Source: Bretschneidera sinensis
Taxonomy: Eukaryota; Streptophyta; Magnoliopsida; Brassicales; Akaniaceae
Direction: 5' to 3'
Assembly: GCA_023935145.1 (NCBI GenBank)
Contig: CM043698.1
Span: 64,998,001 to 65,062,000 of the forward strand
DNA length: 64,000 nt
Position numbers and translations under genes: made by a program. Below are positions 59,053 through 64,000 of this stretch, in pieces. The notes under the pieces are model-generated. The model made no database searches. It saw only the letters and a program-made list of their open reading frames with translations, and was not told the DNA's origin. Position 1 is the stretch's first letter. Every line of letters starts with the position of its first letter.

Positions 59053-60459
59053 GAAGCCATCATTAATCGCACCTTTAGTCAAACCTAAGTTGCAAAATCC
59101 CATGTTAGGCCCATTTATGAGGATTTTGACTAAGACATAGCATCTTGGCTGGGCCACTTCTAAATTGTCCATGGACCATGGCTAATAAAAATTCCGATCT
59201 TGAAAGCGGGTCAGGTTTCAAACCAAAATTTTCGAACAAAAAATATTGTAAATGAATATATTTTTTAAAAATGACTGACAAATGAAAGTTAAAATAATTT
59301 ATTTTAATTTTATTCTTTTTTCTTTTTTCATCATTTTTATAAAAAAATTATATTTTATTTTCTCTCATTTTATCTTTTTATCCACATTTACTTTCTACCA
59401 ATAAGAGCTTTTAAGTTTAAATGAGATAACGGATTCATAATCAAATGAGAGAACTGGTTATTAAATATTACAAATATATGAACAAATAATAAAAGTAGTA
59501 AAACAGATTTATTGGTAATACCATGGATCCGATTTTATGGGAGTTACTAAAGAACCGAAAAAGTTTACTAGTAATTTTAAGAAAATTGAATAGTACTTTT
59601 GATATTTAAATTTTTTTCTAACAAATATTATTCAATTTATTCATAATTATTAGTAAATCTTTCTAATTTTATGATAACTCTCACGAACCAAGTACGTGGA
59701 ATCACCGCTATTATTTCTTTACAATAACAGGAATAAAATAGGGTGGGCCTGGCCCAAGTTACAAAGCACTCCCTCCCCTCACACTTCTAAACCCTTATCA
59801 TCCCTTTAAATTTGGGTCTGGGCGGAGGGGATCCGCGGTTAATTCGGAATATGAATTTTTAAAATCGTGAATTACTCGGAATGGGCGCGCGGATTTGGCA
59901 GCAAAAACTACAACCAAAACATATGAACCGACTCCCTGAGAGAGCAATGATCCCGCATCTTGGCTGCCAGACCATTTCAACTTTTTATGTTCTTATTGCA
60001 CTGCTTATATATTTATTACATTTCACTATCATTAATAATTTCAATTTCAGTATTTTAATCACTTACAAACATATAAAACGGAAAAATTGTATATATTTTA
60101 TTTATAAAATTTTAAAACATTAATATATACATTCTTTTTGAACGCTTCCATTCTTAATATACTTTTTTAAGAATCAAAGTTGTCGCGCTCCCGCTCACAG
60201 CTGTTATATCCTAGTTATGGACCCTCAGGCCGTCAAAGCAATAACATGAATATGAAGTACAATTAACAGACAATCGGGTTGAGACTAGTATTGTAAGATT
60301 TGTTTAATTTAGTTTCAGTTTCAAATGTAAAACAAAACGGAATTATACTCCCACTTTGTTCGTTTCGGGTAATTTGATGTGTTTCAAAAATTTCGATATG
60401 TTTCGATCATATTGACCGAATTACTTTATTCCTGTCAGTACATCACAAAATCTAACATA
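59053..60459. other. Unique spacer between the two composite LTRs
   Basis: About 1.4 kb that is not repeated elsewhere in the window. It holds GC-rich patches (59818-59850, 59880-59900, 60180-60200) and an ORF of 80 codons at 59881-60123 without recognisable features. It has no LTR or pol sequence, so it is probably host DNA flanking copy B. Confidence 0.5.
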
Positions 60460-63302
60460 TGTTGATGCCAAAAATCTGTTGCTAATCTGGAGGTCTGGAA
60501 GTCCAAGGCCTACTCAAAGTAAGAGTGATGAACTAAATAGTCACCTGGGGAAAGGGGGGTGGTGCCTCCGGGGACACTCCAATGCCTTTGTTAGTGCAAG
60601 ATTTTGAGAAAACGGAGATGAATATAATGCTGATGGCGACAATGTTTTTCTAATGAACTTGAACTGAGTTAAGATCTACATACCTTGGACTTTTTATAGT
60701 GGTTCAGGGAGCAAGTTTATCACGTGCTCAGGACGGCGCAATCTCTTAGATCTCGCTTTTCTGGCGATGGGTCTTATTACCTGTTCAGGGACGGTACTGT
60801 TGTAACGACTCATCCCGGGTTGGTCGGCCCCGAGACGATATCGTTACATTTTGAAATCCCAACACGACACATATATGCAACAATATAAAAACATATATTG
60901 ATTGAAAATATATACATACATCAATCCTCAACCATCAACAGGGGAGTTACATTATTAATATCCCAACTAAAACAATATATACAACATATTATGCATGAAT
61001 ATTTACGATTTTTTTTTTCTTCTTCCATTAGTCTGAGGATGTGGACCACGAGACTTACAGATAATAACTCAGTCTGAATCTTAGCTCACAATTCTATTTG
61101 TCTTGCCCGTTACCTGAAATTATTTAACAATGAAGAGTGAGCTTCACAAGCTCAATGAATTAAATTTACTAGAAGTACTCGATTTGCATATTTCTAGTTA
61201 TATTCATTTATTGTTAAATCAGCATTATCTCTTCTCACGTTCTAATTCAGTCATTCATCAATTTTTCTTAATAAATAAATTATCAGCATATCCTCTTTCA
61301 ATACATATATCTCATATATTTTATCAATTTAATATTCCCAATTCAATATCATCATAAAGTTCACATTATATAAACAATCAATAATATAATTCTTTATTAT
61401 GTCATTCTTTCTATTTATCTATCATAAAAATTGTCTCATTATGAGACTCATCTATCTATCAATCATTTAATACTTAAAACTAATTTTTTAGCATCTCAGG
61501 CATTAATAATAAATATTTAAAATAAATATAATGCATGAATTTAAATTATCTTTCTTTCTTTCTCATCAGATTATTTCATATTATCATTTGTGAATGTTTT
61601 CCCATATGTTAACATGTTTCAACCAGACCAGCTATCTTCTTAGTCTTCTCAGCCAGACTATCTGTCTTCCCAGTCTTCACTTTTTTGTATATAAGCAATA
61701 ACATATAAGTAAGCATACATCAAAGCATTCAATTTAACTATCCAGTTCTTTCTCAAAATTATTATTCTTATTATATTTATTAAATTGTCTCATTATATAT
61801 CCTCTCAATTTTTTTCAATCATATTTTCAAAAATTTCATATAACTTCTCAACATATTTTTCATTAATCCATTATTTTTAAAATATAAATTCTTATATAAT
61901 TAATTTTCAACATATTATTTAATCCCTGATCAATAAATAAATAAATCATCATACATAACAGAAAATATATCATCAAATCATTATAATTTAACAATTTATT
62001 CAAATATTATAAATTCATATTTTTATTGGTCTTAGTTACTAAAAGTATATCTAACTCATCACGTAGCACTTAAAGCTACTTGTGGATTACCTCATTGCCT
62101 TTCTTGATCCTTTCAACAATTTCTTGAGATTGTTGATCATCAACACCTAACCATAAACTTTCATAAATCTTAATATTTCATAACTTAATTCAAACAATAT
62201 AATTATTTAGTTATAAGTCTTATTAGAAATTTACATCAAATATGATGAAGTCTTGCTATTATAATTGAATGACTATTATTATCTCTAATTTTCTGTATAA
62301 ACTTTTACTAAAGGAAAATAAAGTCGAAGAAGAAAAGAAACAAAACTTTCTTGAGAATGAAACTCATGGTACAAAGCTTTCTTAAGCTTTATTCTTCTTT
62401 TTTAATTATATTATTATAATATTAAAATATCAAAATCTTCATCATTAATCACATGAACATGTCGATAGTCACATGGACTTCTCTAAAAACCGTTTGCCCT
62501 TTTTAAATTATATTATTATAATATTAAAATATTAAAATCATCATCACTAATCACATGAACCCGTCATTACTCACATGGATTTCTCTTAAACCATTTGCCC
62601 CTTTTTTAATTATATTATTATAATATTAAAATATCAAAATCATCATCATTAATCATATGAACTCATTAATACTCACATGGACTTCTCTTAAACCGTTTGC
62701 CCTCCCCCCGCCCCCCTTTCATATTAATTCAATTTTTTTTTTATAAATCTTCCACTCTTACCCCTTAACCAAATTCTTAAATTTAAATACACATCTAACA
62801 AATGGGCTTAAATCCCAACATAAAAAAAAAATCAAATATATCCATTTACACATATTTTTAATTTTTTTACTCAATAATGCTTCAAACTTTAGTTTTAAAT
62901 TATATATGTATGAATGATAATCATAATATAAATTTAAACGTAATATCCTTACCCTTGGGGGGTAGGGATAATAAAATTATTTAATTTTAAACTTCCAATT
63001 TAATAATTTCAGTTCTTTTAACTTTTTCCAATAAAATTCTCAATATCATTTTTTAAAAATTATTTCAAATCAATGGTAAATCTTTCATGTATATATTATT
63101 TAATTCTATGTAATATCTATCAAATTACTTATTTATTCTTACTTTAAGAACACGAGTATTACAGTAGTCTCTGAAATCTTGTTTCTATTTTTGCGTGTGA
63201 AATGTTTGTGAATGATTACGGTTTTGTCATTTACTCTGTTACGTGTCTGTTATTGACACAGTCACGTGTCACTAAACTACTGAAGAGTGAATTCTTTACT
63301 AC
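60460..63302 (-). mobile_element. Composite LTR: Tat-like LTR containing a Tekay-family LTR (copy B)
   Basis: The left edge at 60460 is exactly the Tat LTR terminus (tgttgatgcc), preceded by acata. The Tat part is 60460-60800, the nested LTR 60801-63163, and the likely Tat remainder 63164-63302 (gtagtctctgaaatcttg to ttactaca). No internal region of either element is present, so copy B behaves like a solo LTR. The outer right end is an estimate; bases after it, tcgta, do not clearly match acata. Confidence 0.68.
60801..63163 (-). repeat. Nested Tekay-family LTR (copy B), full length
   Basis: Starts tgtaacgactcatcccggg and ends cacgagtattaca. Flanks are actgt on the left and, overlapping the terminus, acagt on the right (63161-63165), which is close to the acagt seen left of copy A. 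It is about 2.36 kb, with a 3-unit array of about 103 bp at 62396-62700. Confidence 0.85.
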
Positions 63303-64000
63303 ATCGTATGTCAAAGGAGTAATGCTATGCAAACAAGAAACTAGTAGCTAAAAGGCAAGGCAAAACAGATGGTTTTTGGAGCTTTTTCCTAGCAAGGAAT
63401 TTATCATGGGTTTTTCACTTTTGAAACGCCACCCATGGCTTTAGCTAGCTAGCCCTTGTTATCCCTGGACTTTATTACTAGGATTCTCCTCACCTTCCAT
63501 TTTGTTGCTTGCATCTTACTTCTTTCCAATTAGCAAAGAAATTAAATCCCTTCTCCCACTAATTAATTTTCTGTCTCCCACAAATTTTGAAGTACAAGTT
63601 TCAATGATTACCACTTATTGATACTACTACTTCTAGACGGAAAACTTACATGCAAGATTTTGATGAATGAACAGATCCGACTTTCATCTTTTACTCTACA
63701 ATTTAAGTACATTGGTTTTCTTTCATTGATTAAAAAAACTCATCCCTATTTGAAAATTAAAGACTCATCCCTATTTGAAGAGAGGAGGGAAGGGGAATTT
63801 TTTTGTATGTTTTTAAATTTTTAAAAATAATTTAAAATTCGTGACTAAATCTTAAATTTTTATTTTTTAAATGGTAATGTACTCTTAATTTTTTCAATGA
63901 GATACCTTTTAAATAGGAAGTAAAAAGACGAAAACCAAAAAGTAGGAAGCATCGGTTCTAGACACTGACTCATGCCAAAATGGTTCCCGTACGGAGACCC
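63303..64000. other. Right-hand window end, non-coding
   Basis: No recognised gene. An ORF at 63618-63824 is low-complexity with no features, and a duplicated phrase actcatccctatttgaa occurs at 63740-63778. Confidence 0.4.

Noticed and set aside
59881..60123. 80-codon plus-strand ORF starting MGARIWQQKL
   Set aside because: The second half is AT-rich, low-complexity hydrophobic sequence, and no splice or promoter support exists.

Overview
The window looks like nuclear DNA of a eudicot plant. It is AT-rich, its genes carry many GT-AG introns, its two complete genes have close Arabidopsis counterparts (RCE1/UBC12 and DGL1/OST48), and more than half of it is decayed LTR and non-LTR retrotransposon sequence of plant lineages. 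The species cannot be named from the sequence. Gene and element names come from recognising protein and repeat families, not from a search.

Gene-rich part, 1-21250. The terminal exon of a WrbA/FQR1-type NAD(P)H:quinone oxidoreductase lies at 730-982 (+). A complete but decayed Ty1-copia element occupies 2065-6874 (+), with ATTAT target duplications. A five-coding-exon NEDD8-conjugating enzyme gene (183 aa) is at 7733-9588 (-), with a 5'-UTR intron and a CT-rich leader near 11008-11050. A thirteen-exon OST48 gene (436 aa), the 48-kDa subunit of ER oligosaccharyltransferase, is at 12311-19535 (+). A promoter-like segment at 21100-21250 faces left and has no recognised gene.

Nested retrotransposon block, 22676-37796. 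A Tekay/Del-like Ty3-gypsy chromovirus (-) is flanked by GTAGA duplications. Its integrase is interrupted by a complete Ty1-copia element at 25568-31834 (-), flanked by TCTAT duplications. Both are dead copies. The gypsy gag-protease frame is broken only by TAG codons, a pattern that fits cytosine deamination in methylated DNA.

Fragmented repeat landscape, 37802-64000. In order: AT-rich degenerate repeats; a Tat-like LTR fragment (38339-38860); a LINE RNase H remnant (39420-40345); a SIRE/Maximus-like solo LTR with TGTAT duplications (41607-42735); a broken Ty3-gypsy element (45130-50015, -) whose reverse transcriptase is interrupted by the 5' part of a leucine-rich-repeat receptor-like gene including its promoter; several head-to-tail pieces of one LINE 3' region (50490-55818); a Tekay-family LTR piece (about 52265-54385); an inverted junction between two halves of a gypsy gag (about 55968); a Tat-like gag plus LTR (56146-57201, -); and two copies of a composite in which a Tekay-family LTR sits inside a Tat LTR (56868-59052 and 60460-63302).

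The three host genes are unrelated housekeeping genes with no operon-like relation. No CRISPR, tRNA, rRNA or bacterial-type system was seen. The best candidates for something unusual are the twice-occurring LTR-in-LTR composite, the LRR gene fragment fused in frame to a reverse transcriptase, the orphan leftward promoter near 21.1 kb and the LINE tandem array. None of these shows a new functional system.
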